Of a DNA stretch of 64,000 nucleotides, positions 19,292 through 27,062 are shown in pieces. Where the stretch lies: NCBI RefSeq assembly GCF_041361345.1, contig NZ_JBGKAD010000003.1:1-64000 (forward strand). Direction: 5' to 3'. The stretch is from Halobaculum sp. MBLA0147 (GTDB lineage: Archaea > Halobacteriota > Halobacteria > Halobacteriales > Haloferacaceae). The notes under the pieces are model-generated. The model saw only the letters and a program-made list of their open reading frames with translations, searched no databases and was not told the DNA's origin. Both the position numbers and the translations under genes were made by a program. Each line of letters starts with the position of its first letter. Within the stretch, counting starts at the first letter, position 1.

Positions 19292-20941
19292 TCACGACCG
19301 ACGCGTCCAGAACGCGACGGTCGCGGCGAGCAGTCCGAGGGCCGCGGCGACACCGGGGACGCCGAGCCGGATCGCCTCGTCGGTGACCCCGAACACGTCC
19401 AGCGGAGCGAACCCGTTGAGGGTGCCGGCGTACCAGACGACGAGCGCCCCGAGTGGGAACGCTCGTCGACCGCCCATCCAACCGAGTGCGGCCGCGACCC
19501 CGGCCAGACACACCACACCACCGAGCGGCGCGACTGCGGCGGCCAACTCGCCTGCGAGTGCGAGTCGGACGGACACACCACTCACCGACGCGACGCCGAC
19601 GAGCACCGCCGCGGCCAGCTCCGCCGGTGGCCGTCGGTGGGCGTACCGTGTCGCGCCGATCACCGGCACGGTCCCGTGACGGTCGGCTCGGACACCGACG
19701 GCAGACCAGACGAACAGCGGCCAGATTCCGGCGACCGGGAGGACGACCGCTCGCGCGGTGTCGGCCGACACCGCGAGACCGGCCACCACGAGTGCGAGTG
19801 CCCCGAGTCGCCACCGCCGCGACTGGCCGGCGAGTGCGACACGGAGTTCGCCGAGTACGAGTCGCCCCCACGACGCCGACCGCGTCGTGTCGGACTCGCC
19901 GAGCCACGACAGATCCGACACCGCACCCGACGCCGCAGCCGGTGCCCCCGTTCGCTCCGAATCCTCGCCGGTGGCGCCGTGTCTGCCGTCGTCGCTCGTG
20001 GCGCTGTGTTTACCGTCGTCGCCGGTAGCGCCGTGTCCGCCGTCGTCGTTCGCGAGCAGGTCGCTCCGGTCGAACGCCACCGCCCCGACGACGAACAGTG
20101 GGAGCGCGGCGGCGACCAGGAGTCCCCGACCCACGAGCGCGTGACCGTCCAACCGAACTCCCTCCCAGACGAAGCGGTCGGTGACCGTCGCCCCGCTCAC
20201 GCCGAAACTGGGTAGCCGCGTCGGTGTCGATCCGTCGGCGAGCGCTCGCGCCGCACTCTCGACGACCGGGGTGAACCCGAGCGGGTCGACCCACGCGAGG
20301 GTCGGTCCGATCGTCGGATCGGGGAGTCCCGGGGCAGAGACGCCGACACTCACCAGCCCGACCGTCGCGCCGAGGACCACGAGTCCGCAGCCGACGGCGA
20401 CGTAGAGTCCCCCGGCGACCGAGTGGAGTGGGCGGACCGACGCGAGGACCGCGATCACGGCGGCGGCGAGGACGACGGTCGGGACGACCAGGAGGAGGAA
20501 CGTGATCACCCCCGTCGGCGAGACGGCGACGCCGAGCGAGACGAGACTGGTGAGCAACGCACCCAGGAGGACGACCCCAGTGAGCGCCCCGAGCGAGACG
20601 ACGGTCTCGACCACGGTCGCGAGGAAGACCAGTCGATCCGAGGCGGCCGTCGCCGCGCAGACCTCGCCGACGCCGGTCTCGCGGTCCCTCTCGAGCACGC
20701 CGCCCGCGACGACCCACCCACCGAGCAAGACGACGGTCGTCGCGGTCATCGCGGCGACCGACACGAGCCACGGTCCGTTGCGGACCGGCGCGACGGTCCC
20801 GCCGAACGTCAGCCCGACCGTACCGGTCGTGATCGAGGCACCGAGGTAGGCGACCACACCGACCGCCGCGAGGAAGCGCCGTCTCCGTGTCCGTTCGCGG
20901 ACGCGGCCGCGGACGATCCGGGCGAGACGACGCACCGTCAC
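19292..20941 (-). CDS. ABC-2 type transporter permease
   Basis: A 549-aa membrane protein with about 12 spans in two blocks, separated by a soluble Asp/Gly/His-rich repeat linker (about 290-335: DDGGHGATGDDGKHSATSDDG pattern, units of about 10 residues). A short basic N-terminus (VTVRRLARIVRGRVRERTRRRRF) precedes the first span, and a membrane block has the conserved LERDRETG. GTG start at 20941, overlapping the ATPase stop by 4 bp (GTGA), so the two are translationally coupled. It is the permease partner of the ATPase just upstream; substrate unknown. It converges with the TFS-like gene. Confidence 0.88.
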   Translation of the reverse strand: MTVRRLARIVRGRVRERTRRRRFLAAVGVVAYLGASITTGTVGLTFGGTVAPVRNGPWLVSVAAMTATTVVLLGGWVVAGGVLERDRETGVGEVCAATAASDRLVFLATVVETVVSLGALTGVVLLGALLTSLVSLGVAVSPTGVITFLLLVVPTVVLAAAVIAVLASVRPLHSVAGGLYVAVGCGLVVLGATVGLVSVGVSAPGLPDPTIGPTLAWVDPLGFTPVVESAARALADGSTPTRLPSFGVSGATVTDRFVWEGVRLDGHALVGRGLLVAAALPLFVVGAVAFDRSDLLANDDGGHGATGDDGKHSATSDDGRHGATGEDSERTGAPAAASGAVSDLSWLGESDTTRSASWGRLVLGELRVALAGQSRRWRLGALALVVAGLAVSADTARAVVLPVAGIWPLFVWSAVGVRADRHGTVPVIGATRYAHRRPPAELAAAVLVGVASVSGVSVRLALAGELAAAVAPLGGVVCLAGVAAALGWMGGRRAFPLGALVVWYAGTLNGFAPLDVFGVTDEAIRLGVPGVAAALGLLAATVAFWTRRS

Positions 20942-21852
20942 CGCTCGACCACCCCTGGGTCGACCGCTCGGGTGGCGGCCGTGTCGACGATGTCGAGGTA
21001 GGCGTCCTCCAGCGTCGGCTCCCGAGGTTCGGCGTCGGGCGTGGGTCGCTCCGTCGCGATCACGTCCACAGTCACGCCGTCGCTCGTCCGTGTCGTCGAA
21101 CGCACCCGGTACCGCTCCCGGAGGTCGCTCACGCCCTCTCGATCCGTCTCGACGGTCCAGCAGTGACCCGCCACCCGGTCGATCAACGACGCCGGTCGGC
21201 CCCGCTCGACGACGCGGCCGTCGGCGAGCAACACCACGTCGGTCGCCGTCGCCTCCACGTCGGGGACGACGTGTGTGGAGAACACGACGACTCGCCGTTC
21301 GCCCAGTCGGGTCACCAGATTCCTGAAGCGGACACGCTCGGCCGGGTCCAGCCCCGCGGTCGGCTCGTCGACGATCACCAACGCCGGGTCCGACAGCAGC
21401 GTCGCCGCGAGGCCGACCCTGCGACGCATCCCCCCGGAGAAGGTTCCCAACCGCTCGTCCGCCGCGTCGGAGAGGTTCACGGTCTCCAGCAGCCGCTCGA
21501 TCCGGTCGGCGGCGGTGTCCGACGGCACCCCCTCCAGCGCGGCGACGTAGTCCAGGTACTCGCGGGCGGTGAGGTTCGGGTAGACGCCGAACCGCTGTGG
21601 GAGGTACCCACACACCCGTCGGATCGCGGCCGGCGTGTCGGTCACGTCCTCGCCGTCCCACTCGATCCGCCCACTCGTCGGACTCGTCACTCCCGCGATC
21701 GTCCGCAGGAGGGTCGACTTCCCGGCGCCGTTCGGTCCGAGGAGTCCGAGCACGCCCACGTCGGCCTCGAAACTCACGTCGGAGACGACGGTCGTCTCTC
21801 CGTACCGTTTCGTCACCTCGTCGACACGGAGGCGGGGACCGGTGTCGCTCAC
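20938..21852 (-). CDS. ABC transporter ATP-binding protein
   Basis: A 304-aa ABC-2 exporter ATPase. Walker A is GPNGAGKST (about residues 40-48), the Q-loop is in GYLPQRFGVYPNLTAREYL, the signature is FSGGMRRRVGLA, Walker B is ALVIVDEPTAGLDP and the switch is VVFSTHVVPD. The C-terminal about 70 residues are an accessory domain ending in LEDAYLDIV, as in multidrug/bacteriocin-type exporters. GTG start, overlapping the stop of the CPBP gene by 4 bp; it overlaps the permease start in the same way. The three genes form one tightly coupled operon. Confidence 0.95.
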   Translation of the reverse strand: MSDTGPRLRVDEVTKRYGETTVVSDVSFEADVGVLGLLGPNGAGKSTLLRTIAGVTSPTSGRIEWDGEDVTDTPAAIRRVCGYLPQRFGVYPNLTAREYLDYVAALEGVPSDTAADRIERLLETVNLSDAADERLGTFSGGMRRRVGLAATLLSDPALVIVDEPTAGLDPAERVRFRNLVTRLGERRVVVFSTHVVPDVEATATDVVLLADGRVVERGRPASLIDRVAGHCWTVETDREGVSDLRERYRVRSTTRTSDGVTVDVIATERPTPDAEPREPTLEDAYLDIVDTAATRAVDPGVVER

Positions 21853-22700
21853 GCGTGTTCACCTCCGTCGACGGCGTCGCGCCAACTTCTCGTGTCCACG
21901 AGCGAGCCGGCGACTCGCGTCCGTCCGTACACCGCGAGCGCGACCAGTGCCGTCACCCAGATCGGGACGGTCTGTGAGAGGTACCGGAGCGCCGTCGATG
22001 TCGTGCCCGCCGCCGCGGCGGGGTCCATCACGACGTTGAACATCCCGTGACACAGCATCACCGGGAGGATACTCGGCCCGCTCTCGTTGTACAGCCAGGT
22101 GAACACCACCGAGACACCGACGACGACGACGGCGTACGCCGGGAGCACCACCACCGACCCGTACGAGTCGACACCTAGCAGGAACATCGGGATGTGCCAC
22201 ACCGTCCAGACGACACCGACGACGACGCTCGCGGTCGCGGCGTCCGTCCGCTCCTGCAGGACCGGCAACGCGAACCCACGCCACCCGAACTCCTCGTTCC
22301 CGCCGTAGAGCAGCGTCGTGGCGACGAGAGCCGACGGGATCTGCGGCGGGAGTCCGACGAGGACACTCCAGTCGGCCGACCCGGTCCACAGCGACAGACC
22401 GCCGACGATGGCGACGGCCCACACCGCAGGTAGCCCGAGTGCGACGAGGTACCACCGCAGGTCGGTGCGGGGATCGAGCACGCTGCGGAGCCAGGCGCGG
22501 ACGCTGTCTCCACGGAGGCGTGTGACGATCGCCGCGGCGACCGCCGGTCCGAACGCCCCGACGACGACCCCGGCCTCGACGCCGGCGAGCAGCGACGGCA
22601 CCCACACGCTCCAACTCAGTGCCAGCGCCAGCACGAAGTAGGTGGTTGCCGGAGCCGACTGTCCGATCGACCGAACGCGTGTTCCGATTCGCGTCGACAT
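21849..22700 (-). CDS. CPBP family intramembrane metalloprotease
   Basis: A 283-aa membrane protein with about eight spans and the CPBP (CAAX protease/Abi) motifs: motif 1 NEEFGWRGFALPVLQ (Glu-Glu and Arg), motif 2 WHIPMFL and motif 3 LCHGMFNVVMD. Family members are glutamate-dependent intramembrane proteases, some giving immunity to or maturing peptides such as bacteriocins. ATG at 22700 follows a short basic leader. It is the first gene of the CPBP-ATPase-permease operon, which suggests a link between peptide processing or protection and export; this is inference. It is divergent from the HTH gene by 100 bp. Confidence 0.9.
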   Translation of the reverse strand: MSTRIGTRVRSIGQSAPATTYFVLALALSWSVWVPSLLAGVEAGVVVGAFGPAVAAAIVTRLRGDSVRAWLRSVLDPRTDLRWYLVALGLPAVWAVAIVGGLSLWTGSADWSVLVGLPPQIPSALVATTLLYGGNEEFGWRGFALPVLQERTDAATASVVVGVVWTVWHIPMFLLGVDSYGSVVVLPAYAVVVVGVSVVFTWLYNESGPSILPVMLCHGMFNVVMDPAAAAGTTSTALRYLSQTVPIWVTALVALAVYGRTRVAGSLVDTRSWRDAVDGGEHA

Positions 22701-22768
22701 CACGAGGGTCGTGGGGCGGGGAGGTGTAGAAATCGCGAGCCCGGCTTCAGTCCGTGAATCTGGGTGGC

Positions 22769-22777
22769 ATTTATGAT
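22769..22777 (+). promoter_or_regulatory. TATA-like promoter element
   Basis: ATTTATGAT, 24-32 nt before the ATG of the HTH gene at 22801. This spacing fits a leaderless archaeal transcript. Confidence 0.55.
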
Positions 22778-22800
22778 CCCAGGGGGCAGACACGACCCTC

Positions 22801-23142
22801 ATGGCGGACGAGGGGGACCTCGAGGCGATCGGTGCGGTTCTCGAGGACGACACGACCCGTCGTATCCTCGCCGAGACCAGCAGTGAACCCATGACAGTCA
22901 ACCAGTTGGCGACACACGTCGACGCCTCGAAGCCGACCATCTACCGTCGCATCGAGCGACTCGAGGACCACGATCTGGTCGCTGCGACCATCCACCCGTC
23001 GGAGACGGGCCCCCACGAGAAGGTGTTCCGAGCGACGTTCGACCGGGTGGTCGTCAGCCTCGAAGACGGGACGTACACGTACGACATCGAGCGGACCGAA
23101 CGGATGTCCGACCGCCTGACACGGTTCGTCGACAAACTCTGA
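22801..23142 (+). CDS. Winged-helix (ArsR-like) regulator paired with DUF7521
   Basis: A 113-aa DNA-binding protein: VLEDDTTRRILAETSSEPMTVNQLATHVDASKPTIYRRIERLEDHDLV is an ArsR/HTH_20-type winged helix, followed by a beta wing (IHPSETGPHEKVFRATFDRVVVSLEDG) and a short helix (TERMSDRLTRFVDKL). No cysteine or metal site. Its stop is 3 bp before the ATG of a small DUF7521 membrane protein, so the pair is one transcript. The same gene order recurs at 40945-41927. Possibly the membrane partner senses a signal for the regulator, but that is unproved. Confidence 0.88.
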   Translation: MADEGDLEAIGAVLEDDTTRRILAETSSEPMTVNQLATHVDASKPTIYRRIERLEDHDLVAATIHPSETGPHEKVFRATFDRVVVSLEDGTYTYDIERTERMSDRLTRFVDKL

Positions 23143-23145
23143 CCC

Positions 23146-23451
23146 ATGCTCACCACGACGCCACTCCAGTCCGTGACGGTCGAGACGGTGCTCGCGGCGA
23201 GTCAGTTCCTCGTCTCGCTACTCGGCCTCACCATCGCGTACATCGCCTACGACGGCTACCGCCGACACGACCGGCTGACGATGTTGTACTTCTGTCTCGG
23301 GTTCGTGCTCCTGTTCGGACCACCCGCCGTCGTGGGTGTCGCGGTCGTCTACGTCGGCGTCGGTGGCGAGGTCGCGGCAGCCGCGATCACACAACTCTCG
23401 AAGATCCTCGGGCTCGCATTGGTCGTCTTCGCACTCAGAGTCGACCGGTGA
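23146..23451 (+). CDS. DUF7521-like small membrane protein
   Basis: A 101-aa protein with three membrane spans (about 18-38, 48-75 and 80-98). The loop DGYRRHDRLTMLYFCLGFVLLF is shared in pattern with the second copy at 40945 (RGLRRNDDPSMRYLSVGMILLF). It resembles the haloarchaeal DUF7521 family, of unknown function, found next to HTH genes. It is 3 bp downstream of its HTH partner. A 31-bp tandem repeat follows its stop codon. Confidence 0.8.
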   Translation: MLTTTPLQSVTVETVLAASQFLVSLLGLTIAYIAYDGYRRHDRLTMLYFCLGFVLLFGPPAVVGVAVVYVGVGGEVAAAAITQLSKILGLALVVFALRVDR

Positions 23452-23461
23452 GCGGCTCGCA

Positions 23462-23616
23462 GACCGGGGGAAGCTTCGAGAGGGTGGCCACCGACCGGGG
23501 GAAGCTTCGAGAGGGTGGCCGCCGACCGGGGGAAGCTTCGAGAGGGTGGCCGCCGACCGGGGGAAGCTTCGAGAGGGTGGCCGCCGACGGGGGAAAGCTT
23601 CGAGAGGGCAGCCGCC
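23462..23616. repeat. 31-bp tandem repeat, five copies
   Basis: Copies start at 23462, 23493, 23524, 23555 and 23586. The core GGGGGAAGCTTCGAGAGGG is constant in the first four copies and the fifth is slightly diverged (GACGGGGGAAAGCTT, GGCAGCC). The period is not a multiple of three, so any peptide changes frame between copies; this is non-coding. It fills the 176-bp gap between the DUF7521-like and DUF6176-like genes. Confidence 0.95.
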
Positions 23617-23627
23617 GACACGCCGGT

Positions 23628-24083
23628 GTGGCAGACGTCGCACTCACCAAGCAGCGCGTGGCACCGGACCGCGTCGACCGACTCCGCGAGTGGATGGCCG
23701 AGGTGAAGACCCGCGAGTCGGAGGCGTTGGAGACACTCGCCCACGAGGGGATGGTCGCGGAGGCGGCGTTCCTCGACGAGGGACCGGAGGAGACGTACCT
23801 GTTCTACTACATGGAGGCCGAAGACGTCGACGCGGTTCACGAGGCGTTCGAGTCGTCACCGTACGAGATCGACCGCGAACACGCGGCGGTGCTCCGCGAG
23901 GTCGCCGCCGAGGAGCAACCGGACGAGCAGCCGGAACTCCTCTACCACCTCGTCGACGGCGACGCCGCCCGCGAGCAGGACGGCGGCTTCTCGCCCGGCG
24001 GTGTCGAGCCCGCGGACGCGGCGGACGAATCCGACGGCGACCCGGACGCGGCGGACGAGTCCGGCGACGACTCGACGGAGTGA
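23628..24083 (+). CDS. DUF6176-like protein
   Basis: A 151-aa soluble protein. The first about 100 residues (LTKQRVAPDRVDRLREWMAEVKTRESEALETLAHEGMVAEAAFLDEGPEETYLFYYMEAEDVDAV) fit the DUF6176 alpha/beta barrel pattern; function unknown. The C-terminal 40 residues are an acidic Asp/Ala/Glu tail (ADAADESDG-type repeats). The GTG at 23628 is chosen because it follows the 31-bp repeats and starts the first conserved strand. Any longer frame would run through the repeats. Confidence 0.8.
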   Translation: MADVALTKQRVAPDRVDRLREWMAEVKTRESEALETLAHEGMVAEAAFLDEGPEETYLFYYMEAEDVDAVHEAFESSPYEIDREHAAVLREVAAEEQPDEQPELLYHLVDGDAAREQDGGFSPGGVEPADAADESDGDPDAADESGDDSTE

Positions 24084-24130
24084 GGAAGCGCGCGGCCGGG
24101 ATTCGAGGGAGTGACCCGGAGAGACGCCGG

Positions 24131-25483
24131 TCAGACACGCCCCGGTCGTGCGACGGCGTCGCGGTCGAAACTCCGGTCCGCGACCCGACAGAGTCGTTCG
24201 GCGGCCATCCGCGCGCCGACGACGTTCGGCGACAGCGGCCCGACCGAGGTGACGGCGAGCGCGCCGCTGACGTGCACTCGCGAGCGACTCCCGTCTCGCC
24301 GACGCCAGGCGAGGGTGTCGTCGTCGAGGATCGGGTAGTCGTGCTCGCCGCGCGCCAACGACAGTTCGTCGGCGACCGCGCCAACCAGCGAGTGCTCGGC
24401 GACGGACTCCACGCCGGTCGCGAGCACGACCCGTGCGTCCGCGACCGTCTCGCCCGACGCGGTCCGGAGTCGGAGCGGTCGCCCCGTCCCGGCACACGCC
24501 GTCTCGGGGCACGCCGACCCGCTCTCCGCTCCCGCGTCGTCGACGGTGGCGGCGACGACTTCGCGCTGGCGCGCCGCGAGTCCGCCGTCCCGACGTGCCT
24601 GCCGCAGTCGTACCGTGAGGTACGGCGGGACGGTGCCGTCGTTGCGTGCCGCCTCGATCAGTTCGTACCGTTCTGGCGCGCCGGGTGGGAGGCGGTGGAG
24701 CGTCCCCTCGACGTGGCTGGGCCGGGTCCACGCAGTCGGCGCCTCTGCCTGTGACACGTCGAGTGAACTCCGACACAACAGCGTCGCGTCGCGCTGCTCG
24801 CCGAGTCGACAGGCGAACTGGCCGGCCGTGACGCCGCCGCCGACCACCACGGGGCGCTCGTCGGCGGCCAGCAACGCGTCCGTGTCCAGATCTTCGTCCC
24901 AGACGTGCGAGACGGCGGCACCGTCCGGCAGCGACGCGGCCCACTCCGGGACGCGCAACCCGCCGTCCAACCCGACGGCTAACACCACTCGGCGACCACG
25001 AACGTCGCCGACCGGTGTCTCGACGTGGAGGGGTCCCTCGCCGGGTGTCGGCGGGCGCGCGGCGCCACCACAGCCGGCGTCGGCGTCTGCGCCCTCGGCT
25101 GACGAGATTCCCGTCGCGGTCGTCATCACGTGGGTCTCCTCGAGGTCCCACCGGTCGACGGTCCAGTGTGCGTGATCCAAGAACAGCGACAGTGACGGCC
25201 GGTTCGGGTAGTCGGTCGTGCCGATCAACTCCCGCGTGCGGTTCCGCTCGCTCGCGAACCGCTCCAGCGAGTCCGACGGGACGTCGAGGTGGTGGCCCAC
25301 GGGCGACCGGAGCGTCTGTGTCCCGGAGCGGTGGGCGCGCTGCTCGAAGGTCGCGAGGAACTCCTCGTGTGGGTCGACGATCCGCATCTCGTCGGTGCCG
25401 TACCCCGCCGCCCGAAGGTGTGCGGCCACACAGACGCCGTGGACGCCGCCGCCGACGATCACCCACTCACACGGCCCGGTCAC
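24131..25483 (-). CDS. FAD/NAD(P)-dependent oxidoreductase (lysine/ornithine monooxygenase-like)
   Basis: A 450-aa flavoprotein with two dinucleotide-binding loops, VIVGGGVHGVCVA near the N-terminus and VVVGGGVTAGQFA at about 195-207. The pattern DPHEEFLATFEQRAHRSGTQTLRSPVGHHLD resembles the FAD-binding part of lysine/ornithine N-monooxygenases and related FAD-NAD(P) proteins. The substrate cannot be assigned and there is no siderophore cluster nearby. GTG start at 25483 is supported by a perfect GGAGGTGA ending 7 nt upstream. nikR lies 254 bp upstream on the same strand, so NikR control is possible but not shown. Confidence 0.85.
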   Translation of the reverse strand: MTGPCEWVIVGGGVHGVCVAAHLRAAGYGTDEMRIVDPHEEFLATFEQRAHRSGTQTLRSPVGHHLDVPSDSLERFASERNRTRELIGTTDYPNRPSLSLFLDHAHWTVDRWDLEETHVMTTATGISSAEGADADAGCGGAARPPTPGEGPLHVETPVGDVRGRRVVLAVGLDGGLRVPEWAASLPDGAAVSHVWDEDLDTDALLAADERPVVVGGGVTAGQFACRLGEQRDATLLCRSSLDVSQAEAPTAWTRPSHVEGTLHRLPPGAPERYELIEAARNDGTVPPYLTVRLRQARRDGGLAARQREVVAATVDDAGAESGSACPETACAGTGRPLRLRTASGETVADARVVLATGVESVAEHSLVGAVADELSLARGEHDYPILDDDTLAWRRRDGSRSRVHVSGALAVTSVGPLSPNVVGARMAAERLCRVADRSFDRDAVARPGRV

Positions 25484-25736
25484 TGCGGTGTCACCTCCGA
25501 CGCGCCGGTCGTGCCCACACACGGCCCGAACCGGCCGGCGGATACTCCCTCGACGGGCGCCTCCTCACCGCGGAGTCGCCCCGATCTCCGGGTGGGCGTG
25601 TGTGGACCTCTCACGACCACCACTGGGACGCCCCGGTACAAATACTGTGTCCCGTGGGTATCGCGAGTGAGACTCGGGGTCAGGGCGGCGACTCGCCGTG
25701 TCGCGGCCGGTCACGGCACCGCGACGCACGGCCGAC

Positions 25737-26162
25737 TCAGACGTCCGCAAGCGGTCCGAAGTCGTCGACCGGGAGGACGGAGTAGTCGACGGTGAGGGTG
25801 TCCTTCGTCGCACGGATCTTCCCGACGAACGTCGAGATCTCCTCCAGGTCGCCCTCCAGGATGAACAGTTCCATACAGTGGTGACCGCCCACGTGACTGT
25901 GGAAGTTCGAGACGACCGTCTCCTCGTGGTCGTGCCGGAGTCGCATCATCTTCTCTTCGACGCTCGTCGTGTCGTAGTCGAAGACCACCGTCACCACGCC
26001 CATCAGCTCCCGTCCCTCCAACTTCTTGTCCTCGAACTCCCCGAGGAGGTTCCGACTCGCCTCCCGGATCACCTCGCTGCGGCCGGTGTACCCGTGATCC
26101 TCGGAGAACTCGTCGAGCCGATCCAGCAGTTCCTGTGGCATCGAGACACTGACGACTGTCAC
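25737..26162 (-). CDS. nikR: Nickel-responsive regulator NikR
   Basis: A 141-aa ribbon-helix-helix/ACT protein. The RHH part is [38 protein letters not shown]. The ACT-like part has the nickel ligands in [19 protein letters not shown] (His, His, His and Cys in the family pattern). Family members repress nickel-uptake genes when Ni is bound. GTG start at 26162. A perfect 7-bp dyad covers the interval from the likely TATA box to the start, so autoregulation is likely. No nickel transporter or urease gene is in the window. Confidence 0.95.
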   Translation of the reverse strand: MTVVSVSMPQELLDRLDEFSEDHGYTGRSEVIREASRNLLGEFEDKKLEGRELMGVVTVVFDYDTTSVEEKMMRLRHDHEETVVSNFHSHVGGHHCMELFILEGDLEEISTFVGKIRATKDTLTVDYSVLPVDDFGPLADV

Positions 26163-26163
26163 G

Positions 26164-26190
26164 TAACAACCCAGGCGGTTCGAGTTGTTA
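26164..26190. promoter_or_regulatory. Candidate NikR operator
   Basis: TAACAAC-N13-GTTGTTA, a perfect 7-bp inverted repeat. The distal arm overlaps the nikR TATA-like stretch (minus strand TTTAAC, about 26187-26192) and the proximal arm reaches the start codon region. This is the classic place for an archaeal repressor site. Confidence 0.55.
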
Positions 26191-26235
26191 AAGATTGAGG
26201 GGCGTTCTCACGCGACGACGGCGTCGGGACACACG

Positions 26236-26751
26236 CTACCGCCGAGCACCGGTCCGAGTCACTCCGTCTGCGCCGCTCCGATCGCTCCCGGCGGGTGTGA
26301 CCACCGTTCCGTCGACACGTCGTTCGGTATCGACGTGTTCCCCTCCACCGTCCTCACGCTTCGCAGTCGTCGCGAGGCGGTCGCGGTGTGTGTCGCCGAA
26401 CGTCGTCGGGTACTCGAGTCCGTATCCGACGAGGCGGTCCGCGCCGACGTGGGCGGTCCAGACGAGCGCGACGAGCACGGCCAGTGGTGTTCCCGACACC
26501 AGTCCCGCACCGCCGAGCAGTGCGGGTGCGGTGTACGTGTGTACGAGGTTGTACAGTCTCGCCCCCACGCGTGGGCCGGCGAGGCACCCCAGCATCGCGA
26601 GGTCGGGAGCGAACGCGAGTACCACGTACAGCCAGATCGGCCCGCCGAGCCACGCGAACGCCGCCGTCGCGGCGACGAACGCGGCCAGTCCCTCCACCCG
26701 GAGGAGTCGGGTCGGTGTCGGGTCGAGTCGGCCGAATCGTGTCGTGTTCAT
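26236..26751 (-). CDS. DUF4260 membrane protein
   Basis: A 171-aa protein with four membrane spans in the first about 110 residues. The block WLYVVLAFAPDLAMLGCLAGPRVGARLYNLVHTYTAP with later WTAHVGADRLVGYGLEYPTTFGDTHRDRL is typical of DUF4260 (a YdjM/metal-hydrolase-like membrane fold). The C-terminal about 50 residues are polar and disordered. ATG start with a TATA-like box 24-33 nt upstream. Function unknown. It lies upstream of nikR on the same strand (73-bp gap). Confidence 0.85.
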   Translation of the reverse strand: MNTTRFGRLDPTPTRLLRVEGLAAFVAATAAFAWLGGPIWLYVVLAFAPDLAMLGCLAGPRVGARLYNLVHTYTAPALLGGAGLVSGTPLAVLVALVWTAHVGADRLVGYGLEYPTTFGDTHRDRLATTAKREDGGGEHVDTERRVDGTVVTPAGSDRSGADGVTRTGARR

Positions 26752-26773
26752 ACAGTGTGTACGTAGCGAGTCA

Positions 26774-26783
26774 CGATATACAC
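26774..26783 (-). promoter_or_regulatory. TATA-like promoter of the DUF4260 gene
   Basis: Minus strand GTGTATATCG, 24-33 nt before the ATG at 26751; consistent with a leaderless transcript. Confidence 0.55.
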
Positions 26784-27062
26784 CGCCGTGACCCGTGTCG
26801 ATACGGCCGTCGCCTTCCCTTGTAGTACCTTATACACACACTATCGGTACAGACAGTCTGTCACACCTTACTGGTAACCACTATATACTACCTCGGTGTC
26901 ACGCTATCTCGTGATGCAGTGGACGAACACTCGGCAATCTCGCAGTTCGGTAGACGATACTGTACCGCATTTCGAAAAGAGTGAACGGTGTGCTCTCGGA
27001 GACGGCGGCCAGGCGGCAGATGTCCGGGCTGACGCCGAGGGCGAGTCGCGGGGTGATCGCGC
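26784..27062. promoter_or_regulatory. AT-rich amt upstream region with dyads
   Basis: With the promoter at 26774-26783 this makes up the 311-bp gene-free gap 26752-27062. It is clearly richer in A+T than its surroundings. It contains the perfect palindrome ACAGACAGTCTGT (26849-26861), TTACTGGTAA (26868-26877) and TATA-like runs (26830-26834, 26881-26888). A further AT-rich stretch lies at 26969-26980. Just before amt is GGGGTGAT, a ribosome binding site 4 nt before the GTG. I see no gene in it. The dyads are candidate sites for nitrogen control of amt-glnK. Confidence 0.5.

Noticed and set aside
23462-23616. CRISPR array
   Set aside because: The units are directly adjacent with no unique spacers, and no cas gene is nearby; it is a plain tandem repeat.
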